This document shows positions 1 through 8,837 of a stretch of 47,268 bases of DNA, one piece after another; position 1 is the stretch's first letter; each line of letters begins with the position of its first letter. Under the pieces are notes generated by a model. The model made no database searches. It was not told where the DNA came from and saw nothing but the letters and a program-made list of their open reading frames with translations. The position numbers were made by a program, and so were the translations under genes. This DNA comes from Bacteroidota bacterium. Its GTDB lineage: Bacteria; Bacteroidota; Bacteroidia; Cytophagales; Cyclobacteriaceae. The DNA lies in contig JAFDYY010000026.1 in NCBI GenBank assembly GCA_018267195.1, positions 1-47,268 on the forward strand. Reading direction: 5' to 3'.

Positions 1-111
1 GTTTAACCCTGACAATGAAAATCACCATGAGGTATTTTATCTTCATGGGTTGTTGTTTTTCATTCGTCAATCATACCAATGGATTTTCTATTGAATGATT
101 TGGAATAAAAC
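1..111. repeat. Interspersed two-hairpin repeat, copy A (window start)
   Basis: This is the longest visible copy of a repeat that occurs four times in the window. The first half (1-52) matches the reverse complement of 11822-11872, and the second half (50-111) matches the reverse complement of the window end (47209-47268). It begins with GTTTAACCC and ends near GGAATAAAAC, so the ends look like degenerate TTTAACCC/GGGTTAAA inverted repeats. Inside are two imperfect hairpins, one around CCATGAGG/TTCATGG and one around AATCAT/ATGATT. The two-hairpin layout resembles a paired REP (BIME-like) element. It may extend beyond the window. Confidence 0.75.
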
Positions 112-145
112 CAAATTACCCGATTTTTCGTAAATTGCCGAACAA

Positions 146-550
146 ATGAAATTTTTGCGTCAAATAATCTGCTTTGCATTTGCCTCCATCACGCTGTTTT
201 CCAGCAGCTATCTGATGGTGGGGTTGCATGTATGCAGCGGAGCGGTGCAGCACGTAACTTTATTTTCGAAGGCCGAAGCTTGTGCCATGGAGATAAAAAC
301 GCCTCCTTGCCACCATGAATCAAAACCTTGTTGTGAAAGTGAAACCCTTATTCATGAAGGGCAAACCTACCCGGCCTCTATAATAAAGGCCGATGTGCCG
401 GTGGCTTCGTTTGTTTACGTAGTACAGCCACTTGTTTTTATTTCTGAAATTATTCCTTCTGCCGATCAGGCTCTATTAATGTATGCGGATTATGATCCGC
501 CTCAGCCAACTCCCGATCTGACGTTGTCGTTGCACACTTTTCTGATTTGA
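146..550 (+). CDS. HYC_CC_PP-type small secreted protein, copper-island associated
   Basis: A 134-residue protein with an N-terminal signal or anchor segment (hydrophobic residues 7-27), then H28-V-C30, a pair of cysteines at 62-63 following a PPCHHE stretch, and a DPP motif near residue 116. The order H-x-C, CC, PP is the hallmark of the Bacteroidota HYC_CC_PP family of small exported proteins, which I recall being found beside heavy-metal RND pumps. The many Cys, His and Met residues fit metal binding outside the cytoplasm, but that is inference. It is the first gene of the efflux island, about 100 bp before the pump. The molecular function is unknown. Confidence 0.75.
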   Translation: MKFLRQIICFAFASITLFSSSYLMVGLHVCSGAVQHVTLFSKAEACAMEIKTPPCHHESKPCCESETLIHEGQTYPASIIKADVPVASFVYVVQPLVFISEIIPSADQALLMYADYDPPQPTPDLTLSLHTFLI

Positions 551-648
551 TTTTTCCGTTCCAATAAGAGCCATCCGGCTCTGTTGCCGCAGGTCTGTTA
601 TGACCGTGGCCGATCTGTAACAAGTCTGCTCATTTTCTTTTTTTATTT

Positions 649-1935
649 ATGATTGAAAAACTCATTTCGTATTCCCTGCGTCATCGGTTTATTGTTTTGC
701 TGGTAGCGGCCGGGTTGTTAGGCTGGGGGTGGTATTCCGTTCAAACCAGTAAGATTGATGCGATCCCCGACTTGTCGGAGAACCAGGTAATTGTATTTAC
801 CGAATGGACCGGCCGTAGCCCTCAAATTATGGAAGACCAGGTAACCTACCCATTGGTTACTAACCTGCAGGCACTGCCCCGGGTAAAATATGTGCGGGGT
901 TCATCCATGTTCGGGATGAGCTTTGTGTATGTCATTTTTGAAGATGCGGTAGATGTGTATTGGGCACGGCAGCGTGTGCTGGAACGGATGAACTATGCCT
1001 CGCGCCTGTTGCCGGAAGGTGTGGTGCCCACCATCGGGCCAGACGGAACAGGCGTTGGTCATATTCTTTGGTACACGCTGAATGCGCCCGGCATGGACTT
1101 GGGCGAGCAGCGAGCCCTACAAGATTGGTACATCAAATTTGGTTTGCAAAATGTTCAGGGGGTAGCCGAGGTGGCTTCCTTTGGCGGGTTTGAAAAACAA
1201 TATCAGGTTACGATCAACCCTAACCGGCTTACCTATTTTGGATTATCGGTGCAGCAAGTTATTCAGGCTATCCGCGCTAACAACAACGAAGCGGGCGGAA
1301 GAAAATTTGAATCGAACGACATCGGCTATGTAATCAAAACCACGGGCTACATCAAGAATGTGGAAGAAATAGAAAACATTTCATTGAAAACGGAAAACTC
1401 TATTCCGATAAGAATAAGAGATGTGGCTACCGTACAGATGACGGGCCAGCTGCGCCTCGGCATTTTTGATGCGGAGGGCGATGGCGAAGTAGTGGGGGGG
1501 ATTGTAGTGATGCGCTACGGAGAAAATGCGGATGAAGTAATTAAGAAAGTAAAAAAGAAAATGGAAGAAGTAGCCAAGGGATTTCCGGAAGGCATGAAAT
1601 TTACGATTGCCTACGACCGAAGCGGACTGATTGAAGAATCGGTGTCGTCTATTAAACGAACCCTGCTAGAAGAAATGCTGGCCGTATCGCTGGTGGTCAT
1701 TCTGTTTTTATTTCATTGGCGGAGCGCGTTGAGCATCTTAATTCAAATCCCGATTGCGATAGCCACGGCCTTCATTCTTCTAAACGCATTCCATATCTCG
1801 TCTAACATTATGTCGCTTACCGGCATCGCACTGGCCATTGGGGTAATTGCCGATAACGGAATCATTATGTCAGAAAATGCTTATAAACATCTTTCGCACA
1901 GGTACTCACAAAAGAAAAATTTAAACATTAACTAA
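649..1935 (+). CDS. cusA: CusA/CzcA-family RND efflux pump, N-terminal part (split gene)
   Basis: This reading frame of 428 residues carries the first part of a heavy-metal RND pump: TM1 (about residues 12-30), the first periplasmic porter region with 'TEWTGRSPQIMEDQVTYP', then TM2, TM3 and TM4. TM4 contains 'IGVIADNGIIMSENA', where the Asp matches the proton-relay Asp of CusA and the ENA motif is family-typical. Full-length CusA proteins have about 1,040 residues. This frame stops at TAA 1933 in the cytoplasmic loop before TM5, and the rest of the pump follows in another frame from 1943. The last dozen residues (from about SHRYSQ) have no obvious family counterpart. Either the pump is made of two polypeptides or this is a recent frameshift. 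Confidence 0.9.
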   Translation: MIEKLISYSLRHRFIVLLVAAGLLGWGWYSVQTSKIDAIPDLSENQVIVFTEWTGRSPQIMEDQVTYPLVTNLQALPRVKYVRGSSMFGMSFVYVIFEDAVDVYWARQRVLERMNYASRLLPEGVVPTIGPDGTGVGHILWYTLNAPGMDLGEQRALQDWYIKFGLQNVQGVAEVASFGGFEKQYQVTINPNRLTYFGLSVQQVIQAIRANNNEAGGRKFESNDIGYVIKTTGYIKNVEEIENISLKTENSIPIRIRDVATVQMTGQLRLGIFDAEGDGEVVGGIVVMRYGENADEVIKKVKKKMEEVAKGFPEGMKFTIAYDRSGLIEESVSSIKRTLLEEMLAVSLVVILFLFHWRSALSILIQIPIAIATAFILLNAFHISSNIMSLTGIALAIGVIADNGIIMSENAYKHLSHRYSQKKNLNIN

Positions 1936-1942
1936 AAAAAGC

Positions 1943-3883
1943 ATGAGCTTCTTCAACATTTTTTCACGAAAAAAAGAAGAACCCTGGATTACCGAAGAAG
2001 AGCGGCTGGCCATCATCGAAAAGTCGAGCCGGCAGGTTTCAAGAGGTGTTTTCTATTCTACGATTATTATCATTACTTCATTCTTGCCTGTGTTTATGCT
2101 GACCGGGCAGGAGGGAAAACTTTTCCACCCACTGGCCTTCACTAAAACTTTTATCATGCTGGTAGATGCCATTTTGGTAGTAACGCTGGCTCCGGTTTTA
2201 ATTTCCTTTTTTATGAAAGGAAAATTTAAAGATGAAAATGCAAATCCTATCAACCGTTTTTTAGAAAAAATCTATGAGCCGGTCATTCGTTGGTGCATCC
2301 GGTGGCGTAAAACAACCATTGGTATTAACCTGATAGCCCTTGCCGTCAGTATCCCGCTGATGATTGGTTTGGGTTCGGAGTTTATGCCTCCGTTAGATGA
2401 ACAATCTATTTTGTTTATGCCGGTTACGCTTCCGGATATTTCCAATGCCGAAGCCAAACGGATTCTTCAGGTACAAGATAAAATCATTCGTTCTGTTCCG
2501 GAGGTAGATAAAGTTTTAGGAAAAGCAGGCCGGGCTAATACCGCCACCGATAATTCTCCGATCAGTATGATTGAAACCATCATCATGCTAAAACCTAAAA
2601 GCGAGTGGAGGCCGGGCCTTACTAAAAAAGATATTATCAATGAACTGGATGCGAAGTTGCAAATACCCGGGGTCGTGAACGGCTGGACACAGCCGATCAT
2701 TAATCGGATTAATATGCTGGCTACGGGCATTCGTACAGATGTAGGGGTAAAAGTATATGGCCAGCGGCTCGATACCATCTATTCTGTTTCCGAAAAAGTG
2801 AAGAAAGTTTTGGAGGGCATACCCGGAATAAAAGATTTGTACGTAGAGCCGGTTACCGGAGGAAAGTATTTAGTGATTGATATTAAACGCGATGAAATTG
2901 GCCGGTATGGATTAACGGTTGATGAAGTAAACACCCTGGTAGAATCGGCCATTGGGGGCACACCCATTGCCCGTACCATAGAAGGCCGCCAGCGTTTTTC
3001 AATCAATGTTCGCTTAGCCCAGGATTACCGAAATAGTTTAGATCAAATCAAACGGATCCCGGTGCAAACACCCGCGCTGGGCACGGTACCCTTGTCTGCC
3101 GTGGCCAACCTGCAAATACAAGACGGCCCACCCATGATCAATTCTGAAAATGCCATGCTTCGGGGAACGGTGCTTTTTAACGTGCGCGACCGCGACTTGG
3201 GGAGTACCGTGCAAGAGGCGATAGATAAACTGAACCAAGAACTTACCGGGTTGCCCAATGGCTATTACATAGAGTGGAGCGGGCAGTATGAAAATCTTCT
3301 TCATAGTAAAAAAACACTGGCACTCATTGCACCGATTGTTCTGATCGTTATTTTTTTCTCGCTCTACTTTGCCTTTCACTCCGTGCGCGAAGCATTCTTC
3401 AGTTTAATTACCGTACCCTTCGCGCTGATTGGCGGAGCCTACATGATCTATTTCTATGGGGTACACCTGTCGGTTGCCGTTGCCGTAGGGTTTATTGCTT
3501 TGTTTGGAATAGCGGTAGAAACAGGCGTGGTAATGGTTATTTACCTGAACGACTCCATGCGGCAATTAATTGAGGTGCGCGGCAACTCATCGGAAACAAT
3601 ATCGCTTACCGAGTTGAGGGAATATGTAATTGCCGGGGCGGCCAAACGATTAAGGCCTAAACTAATGACGGTGTCCGTTGCCCTGTTCGGGTTGGTGCCG
3701 GTGTTGTGGGCTACCGGTGTGGGTACCGATGTAATGAAACCGATTGTGCTGCCCATGATTGGTGGAGTGCTCACCTCCTCTACTCATATTTTGTTGGTGA
3801 CGCCTCTTATTTTTTTAATGACAAAAGAATATGAACTCAAGAAATTAGGAAAACTGGATATCCATGAAACGACCACACATTAA
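1943..3883 (+). CDS. cusA: CusA/CzcA-family RND efflux pump, C-terminal part (split gene)
   Basis: A 646-residue continuation of the RND pump. It begins with a basic stretch, then 'EERLAIIEKSSRQVSRG' leading into TM5 ('STIIIITSFLPVFMLTGQEGKLFHPLAFTKT' region), TM6 and TM7, the second porter domain, and TM8-12. Together with the preceding frame it restores a complete pump of about 1,070 residues with no missing membrane helix. The ATG lies 7 nt after the upstream TAA, so translational coupling is possible. The frame is open upstream only from 1925, so no long alternative start exists. It overlaps the following outer-membrane factor gene by 20 bp. Confidence 0.9.
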   Translation: MSFFNIFSRKKEEPWITEEERLAIIEKSSRQVSRGVFYSTIIIITSFLPVFMLTGQEGKLFHPLAFTKTFIMLVDAILVVTLAPVLISFFMKGKFKDENANPINRFLEKIYEPVIRWCIRWRKTTIGINLIALAVSIPLMIGLGSEFMPPLDEQSILFMPVTLPDISNAEAKRILQVQDKIIRSVPEVDKVLGKAGRANTATDNSPISMIETIIMLKPKSEWRPGLTKKDIINELDAKLQIPGVVNGWTQPIINRINMLATGIRTDVGVKVYGQRLDTIYSVSEKVKKVLEGIPGIKDLYVEPVTGGKYLVIDIKRDEIGRYGLTVDEVNTLVESAIGGTPIARTIEGRQRFSINVRLAQDYRNSLDQIKRIPVQTPALGTVPLSAVANLQIQDGPPMINSENAMLRGTVLFNVRDRDLGSTVQEAIDKLNQELTGLPNGYYIEWSGQYENLLHSKKTLALIAPIVLIVIFFSLYFAFHSVREAFFSLITVPFALIGGAYMIYFYGVHLSVAVAVGFIALFGIAVETGVVMVIYLNDSMRQLIEVRGNSSETISLTELREYVIAGAAKRLRPKLMTVSVALFGLVPVLWATGVGTDVMKPIVLPMIGGVLTSSTHILLVTPLIFLMTKEYELKKLGKLDIHETTTH

Positions 3884-5192
3884 GACAGAGCAAAACCGGA
3901 TCATTGCCGTTTTGCTTAACCGAAAGAAAGACAATAAAAAGATAAAGTCTATAATCAATGTTTGCCTGATCGGGATGACGATGAGCCTAACGTACCCCAC
4001 ATGGGCCCAAAAAAAAGTTACGCTCGACAGCATCTTGTCAGTAATTAATACGAATCATCCGATGTTAAAAAATTACCGATACCGGGCCGAATCGATGGCT
4101 TTGTATGCCGAAGGCGCTACCAGCCTGATGGCACCTGAAGTAGGCGGAGGCCCTTGGATGTTGCCTTACCCGGGAACGAAGGTAATGGATCAACGAGACA
4201 AAGGACAAATGATGCTTTCGGTTCAGCAAAAATTTACCAACCCGGCCAAACTCCGGGCTAATCAATCGTTTCTCCGGTCAAAAACCTTACTGGAGAAAGC
4301 GGATGAAAAATATACTTTTAATGAGTTGAGGGCTTTGGCCAAAACAGCTTTTTACCAATGGATCGTTTTAGAGAAAAAGAAAAAAGTATTACAGGAAAAC
4401 GAAGCGATCATCAAACTGGTACTAAAAATCAGCGAGGTGCGCTATCAATACAACCAATCAAAACTTGGAACCATTTATAAAGCCCAAGGCAGACTGAGCG
4501 AAGTGCAAAATAGGATGCTTACGAACGACAATGAAATAATTCAAAAAAATATAATTCTGAACCAGTTAATGAATGTGTCTAAAGAAATTCGTTATCAGAT
4601 AGACACAACCAATCATTACCGGAATTTTATACCGGAACTTCCCGATACGGCCACATTTGCCCAAAACCGGAGCGACATAAAAAAAATAGACGGTACCATT
4701 TATTCTATGCGGCTGAACCAACAACTGGAAAGGTCGCAGGCAAAACCCGATTTCACAATCAGTTACAACCACATGTTTCCTCTGGGCAGTGGTATGCCTG
4801 GCCAATACATGTTGCTGGGAATGGTCTCCATCCCCATCGCCCCTTGGTCTTCTAAAATGTATAAGTCGAACGTAAAGGGGATGGAAGGCCAGATAGAAGC
4901 TATGAAGTACGAACGTGAGTCGGTATTAAACGAGTTGCAAGGAATGACGGCCGGCATGGTAAACGAAATAGAAACATTAAGAGAGCAGGTATTTAATTAT
5001 GAAAAGAAAATTATTCCGGCCTTACAAAAAAACTACGAAACACTTTTGCTGGCCTACCAGGAAAACCGGGAAGAACTTTATGCCGTGATGGATGCATACG
5101 AAGCTCGGCTGATGGCGCAAATTCAGTATTTCGATACCCTGAGCCGGTATTTTGAAACAGCCGTGAACTATGAAAAACTTTTAGAAAAATAA
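3864..5192 (+). CDS. TolC/CusC-like outer membrane efflux protein
   Basis: A 442-residue outer membrane factor expected to form the exit duct of the RND tripartite pump. After a long basic N-region comes a hydrophobic signal ending near 'YPTWAQ' (about residue 49). The mature part is rich in long alpha-helical, heptad-like segments (about residues 120-270 and 330-440), and has the family-style central 'IPIAPWSSKMYKSNV' region. The start at 3864 overlaps the pump gene; an internal ATG at 3975 lies too far into the hydrophobic segment to give a good signal peptide. It is in one operon with the pump and adaptors. The substrate is inferred from its neighbours. Confidence 0.85.
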   Translation: MKRPHIKTEQNRIIAVLLNRKKDNKKIKSIINVCLIGMTMSLTYPTWAQKKVTLDSILSVINTNHPMLKNYRYRAESMALYAEGATSLMAPEVGGGPWMLPYPGTKVMDQRDKGQMMLSVQQKFTNPAKLRANQSFLRSKTLLEKADEKYTFNELRALAKTAFYQWIVLEKKKKVLQENEAIIKLVLKISEVRYQYNQSKLGTIYKAQGRLSEVQNRMLTNDNEIIQKNIILNQLMNVSKEIRYQIDTTNHYRNFIPELPDTATFAQNRSDIKKIDGTIYSMRLNQQLERSQAKPDFTISYNHMFPLGSGMPGQYMLLGMVSIPIAPWSSKMYKSNVKGMEGQIEAMKYERESVLNELQGMTAGMVNEIETLREQVFNYEKKIIPALQKNYETLLLAYQENREELYAVMDAYEARLMAQIQYFDTLSRYFETAVNYEKLLEK

Positions 5193-5194
5193 GG

Positions 5195-6496
5195 ATGACA
5201 ACCAGACTAAACGGAATCAGTGGGTTAGCCATATTGTTGGTATTTATTACGGTGGCGTGTAACCCCAAAAAAGAAGAACACACCCACGAAGCTACGGAAT
5301 ATACTTGCCCGATGCATCCACAAGTAGTGAGCGACAAACCCGGAAACTGTCCGGTTTGTGGAATGGACCTGGTAAAGAAATCAAACACCCGCCAGGCAGG
5401 GGTTATTACCGAAGAGCTGAAAAAACGGACAAGAGCCACACACTCATCGGTAGTAGCCTCTATAAAAACGGTTCGCCCGGAAAGAAAATCGGTAACGGTA
5501 ACATCTACCGCTCCGGGAATAATCAATTACGATACAAGGAAATGGTTTTCATTGCCCATACGCTTTGGGGGGCGCATTGAAAAACTTTTTGTGAAATACA
5601 ATTACCAGGCCGTAACCCGGGGGCAGGTAATTATGGAAGTGTATAGTGCTGAAATGGTAGCGGCTCAGCGCGAATTGCTGTACGTAGCCAGTGAGCATAA
5701 AGAAGATGATCAGCTTCTTAAAAAAGCTAAACAAAAACTGATTCTTTTGGGGTTAACCATATCGCAGGTAGAAACAATTTTGGCTGCGGGGAAGGAGGCC
5801 TTCACGCTTCCGGTGGTCAGCCCTTACAACGGATATATTGTTGAATCAAATCGGGTAAACAATTCTATGCCCTTGGCATTATCAGCGCAACCGGGCGGAA
5901 TGGGCTTAACAGAAGATGAAACTAAAAATCAGACGCCTGTTAGGCCACAGAAGGAAGGATCTTCTACTCAACCCTTGTCAATACGCGAAGGAATGTATGT
6001 TTCTGCCGGGCAGAGTTTATTTAATGTGGTAGAGGGCACGAAGCTTTGGGCCGAGCTTTATTTTCCGGCATCGGCAGTACAGCTGCAAGTTGGAAACCCG
6101 CTTCAATTAAAAGGGAATGACTCGGAAATCTTCCTTGCATCCCAAGTAGATTTTATTCAACCGTTTTATAATGAAGGCACTCCGTTTCTTTTGGTGCGGT
6201 CTTATTTCGATGCTGCTAAAAACCAACTTAAAGTAGGCCAAATGATTACTGGCTACTGGGCTTATACAGATCATGATAAACTTTGGGCTCCACGGCAAGC
6301 AGTGATAGACTTAGGGGTGCAGCAAGTAGTTTTTATTTTAAAAGAGGGAATCTTTACCCCCGTGCGGGTAAAGACCGGAATGCAATCCGGTACAGAGATT
6401 GAAATTGTTGAGGGCCTTAGCGAATCTGCAGAAATTGCCATGAACGCGCAGTATCTGATAGATAGTGAAAGTTTTATAAAAACCGAAAACAAATAA
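5195..6496 (+). CDS. RND periplasmic adaptor (CusB-like) with heavy-metal-binding motif
   Basis: A 433-residue membrane-fusion lipoprotein: signal peptide with lipobox ending TVAC (Cys22), then a small heavy-metal-binding motif with C38-P-M-H41 and C52-P-V-C55-G-M-D. HlyD-type barrel-sandwich and beta-barrel regions follow, with 'KLFVKYNYQAVTRGQVIMEVYS' and 'LWAELYFPASAVQLQVG' as landmarks. The Cys/His/Met-rich head is known from CusB- and SilB-type adaptors and is thought to hand Cu(I) or Ag(I) to the pump. It lacks the C-terminal DUF3347 domain of its downstream neighbour. It begins 2 nt after the outer membrane factor stop. Confidence 0.9.
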   Translation: MTTRLNGISGLAILLVFITVACNPKKEEHTHEATEYTCPMHPQVVSDKPGNCPVCGMDLVKKSNTRQAGVITEELKKRTRATHSSVVASIKTVRPERKSVTVTSTAPGIINYDTRKWFSLPIRFGGRIEKLFVKYNYQAVTRGQVIMEVYSAEMVAAQRELLYVASEHKEDDQLLKKAKQKLILLGLTISQVETILAAGKEAFTLPVVSPYNGYIVESNRVNNSMPLALSAQPGGMGLTEDETKNQTPVRPQKEGSSTQPLSIREGMYVSAGQSLFNVVEGTKLWAELYFPASAVQLQVGNPLQLKGNDSEIFLASQVDFIQPFYNEGTPFLLVRSYFDAAKNQLKVGQMITGYWAYTDHDKLWAPRQAVIDLGVQQVVFILKEGIFTPVRVKTGMQSGTEIEIVEGLSESAEIAMNAQYLIDSESFIKTENK

Positions 6497-6499
6497 ATC

Positions 6500-8209
6500 A
6501 TGAAAAAATTTCGATTCTATCGGTTTGCTTTTCTGGTGCTTCTCATGGGGTTATGGTCTTGCCACGCTAAGAAAAGCACCCCTCTCAATACAGATAATAA
6601 AAAAAGTTTTACCTGCCCCATGCACCCTCAGATAGTGCAAGACCAACCGGGCACCTGCCCAATTTGTGGAATGGATCTGGTCGAAATTAAAACCAGTGAT
6701 AATGAAACCGAAATCCGATTAAATAAAAATCAGATGGAATTGGCGAATGTATCGGTTCAGCCGGTAAAGTATCAATGGATGGGCAGTAATGTGCGCTTAA
6801 ATGGAAAATTGAAAACAGACGAAACAAAAACAGAAGTAATAAGTGTGCGCGTGCCCGGCCGGTTAGACAAACTTTATATTAAAGAAACAGGAGTTAAAGT
6901 AAACAAAGGTCAACCCATTTACGAACTGTACAGCGAGCCATTGCTTACCTACGAACAAGAATACCTGTTGGCATTGGATCAGGTAAATACGGTGGGCGAT
7001 AAAAATGCTAAAGCTTACTTGGAAGCCGCACAAAAAAAATTATGGTTGTACGGAATGACCCAAGAACAGATTACAGAACTGGCCAACAAAAAAGTAGCCA
7101 GCGCCACCATTCGGTTTGTCGCACCCGTATCGGGAGTGATAACCGGGATCAATGTAGCCGAAGGTCAATATGTAGCCGAAGGAACTATTCTTTACCGGAT
7201 TGAAAACCTAAACCACCTGTGGGCCGAAGGAGAACTTTATCCGCACGAAGCGGCCTGGTTAAAAATGGGAGACTCGGTAACGATCCGGGTTAATGGTTAT
7301 GAAAACAACCCGATGCTGAGCAAAATAAATTTTCTTACTCCCGAGTACAGACAAGGTACGCAGATTTTTATGTTGCGGGCTCCGCTGGCCTATTCTCATC
7401 TTCAATGGATGCCCGGCATGCAAACTGAAATAATCGTGACACATTCTAAAAAGAAAGTACTGGCTATTCCAAATAGTGCCGTGATTCGCGAGCAAGGCGG
7501 ATCGCTGGTTTACAAAAATGAAGGAGAAGGAAAATTTATAGCCCAGAGGGTATTCACCGGCCTCCAAAACTTTGATTGGGTAGAGGTTACACAAGGGCTT
7601 GCCGAAGGCGACTCCGTAGTAGTAACGGGTGCTTATCTGCTCTACAGCGAAACCATACTGAAGAAAGGAGTTAACCCCATGGCCGGCCATCTCCCTGAAA
7701 AACCCGAAGCCTCAATGGTAAGCCTTGAAGAAAAACAAAATGAATCAGACAATTTTCAAAATAGCCCCGGATGGGCTCAGTCTATCAGGTCTTTGATAAC
7801 TCCGTACCTGAAGATAAAAGATGCCTTGATAGCTTCTGACGCGAAGTTGACATCAACAACAGCCCGAGAGCTAAAAAATCAACTGCATGAAATGGAAAAT
7901 AATTTGCCTGAAAAAAATAAACGAGCAAATGAAACTGAAGTTTTGGAGGCCCTGGAAACTTCGGCCGAACGCATGGCGGCCACGCAGGATATTGAGATTC
8001 AACGAGCCTCTTTTTCTAACCTTTCCAAGGGGCTGCATTCATTCATAAAAAAATTTAAAGTAGAGAACATTCATGCCTACTATCAGTATTGCCCCATGGC
8101 TTTTGATAATGCCGGAGGCTATTGGATAAGCACCGAAAAAGAAATCAACAATCCGTATTTTGGTAAGGCTATGCCCCACTGCGGAGAAACCATAGAAACC
8201 TTGAAATAA
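6500..8209 (+). CDS. Second CusB-like adaptor with metal-binding head and C-terminal DUF3347 domain
   Basis: A 569-residue lipoprotein (lipobox LWSC, Cys21) with a second heavy-metal-binding head (C39-P-M-H42, C53-P-I-C56-G-M-D), HlyD-type adaptor domains to about residue 400, and an extra C-terminal region of about 140 residues. The tail ends with 'YYQYCPMAFDNAGGYW' and 'NPYFGKAMPHCGE', the DUF3347 signature, seen in Bacteroidota metal-resistance proteins. It starts 3 nt after the first adaptor. Two adaptors for one pump suggests either a mixed adaptor ring or a division of labour; both are inference. Confidence 0.9.
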   Translation: MKKFRFYRFAFLVLLMGLWSCHAKKSTPLNTDNKKSFTCPMHPQIVQDQPGTCPICGMDLVEIKTSDNETEIRLNKNQMELANVSVQPVKYQWMGSNVRLNGKLKTDETKTEVISVRVPGRLDKLYIKETGVKVNKGQPIYELYSEPLLTYEQEYLLALDQVNTVGDKNAKAYLEAAQKKLWLYGMTQEQITELANKKVASATIRFVAPVSGVITGINVAEGQYVAEGTILYRIENLNHLWAEGELYPHEAAWLKMGDSVTIRVNGYENNPMLSKINFLTPEYRQGTQIFMLRAPLAYSHLQWMPGMQTEIIVTHSKKKVLAIPNSAVIREQGGSLVYKNEGEGKFIAQRVFTGLQNFDWVEVTQGLAEGDSVVVTGAYLLYSETILKKGVNPMAGHLPEKPEASMVSLEEKQNESDNFQNSPGWAQSIRSLITPYLKIKDALIASDAKLTSTTARELKNQLHEMENNLPEKNKRANETEVLEALETSAERMAATQDIEIQRASFSNLSKGLHSFIKKFKVENIHAYYQYCPMAFDNAGGYWISTEKEINNPYFGKAMPHCGETIETLK

Positions 8210-8292
8210 CAGCCCATGGCCAAATACTATTTTTTGGATTAATTTGTGCTTACCTAAACGAAACAACAAATAAAAATTTAAACCTCATAAAC

Positions 8293-8799
8293 ATGAAAAC
8301 TAAAATGATAGGTATTTTTTTTACGATGGCCAGCTTCACCTTGTCGGCACAGCACGATCATGCCGGAGGCCAAAAAAATGAAACCTCGGGCACGGCAATT
8401 TTTAAAGACACTAAAATGGGAAATGCTTACAGCCATTATTTACATCTGAAAAACGCACTCGTGGCATCTAACTCAGCCGAAGCAAAGACGGGTGCAGCAG
8501 CACTGAAACAAGCTTTAACCGATGCCAAAGGGCCGGCTGCGGCTATTGAATTGGCTTCTAAAGTTGCTACAGCGCCAGGCTTAGAAGAACAACGCAAATT
8601 ATTTAGCCCGCTCAGCAATGAAATGAAAACTTGGGTAAATGGCGGCAAACTGTCGGCCGGAGTTATCTATTGGGAATTTTGCCCGATGGCCAATAACAAC
8701 ATAGGTGCCTATTGGCTTTCCAATGAAAAAGAAATTAAGAACCCCTACTTTGGCGATAAAATGCTGAAGTGCGGAAGAGTGAAGGAAACGATACAATAA
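8293..8799 (+). CDS. Secreted DUF3347 domain protein
   Basis: A 168-residue protein with a cleavable signal peptide ending near 'TLSAQ', then a His-rich start (HDHAGG) and a DUF3347 domain ending in 'WEFCPMANNNIGAYW' and 'NPYFGDKMLKCGR'. These blocks match the C-terminus of the preceding adaptor residue for residue at the Cys, Met, Tyr-Trp and Asn-Pro-Tyr-Phe-Gly positions, so the two arose by duplication of one domain. Conserved Cys and Met suggest copper binding in the periplasm (inference). It may act as a soluble version of the adaptor tail. The 83-bp gap from the adaptor leaves room for its own promoter, with TTAATTTG near 8245 one mismatch from the -7 consensus. Confidence 0.85.
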   Translation: MKTKMIGIFFTMASFTLSAQHDHAGGQKNETSGTAIFKDTKMGNAYSHYLHLKNALVASNSAEAKTGAAALKQALTDAKGPAAAIELASKVATAPGLEEQRKLFSPLSNEMKTWVNGGKLSAGVIYWEFCPMANNNIGAYWLSNEKEIKNPYFGDKMLKCGRVKETIQ

Positions 8800-8837
8800 T
8801 AAAACGAGAGAAGTTGCCCTAACTATTTTAAAACCCG

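Noticed and set aside
960..1193. Open frame of 77 codons inside the RND pump
   Set aside because: It lies fully within cusA in another frame, has no family features and many Arg/Ala/Gly from GC-rich third positions; it is a shadow.
1934..1940. A7 run at the pump junction as a programmed frameshift site
   Set aside because: The in-frame stop TAA uses the first two A residues, so a ribosome meets the stop before it can decode the run; re-initiation or an indel fits better.
3038..3379. Minus-strand open frames of 71-113 codons opposite the RND pump
   Set aside because: They are antisense shadows of a strongly conserved gene with no signal, motif or promoter.
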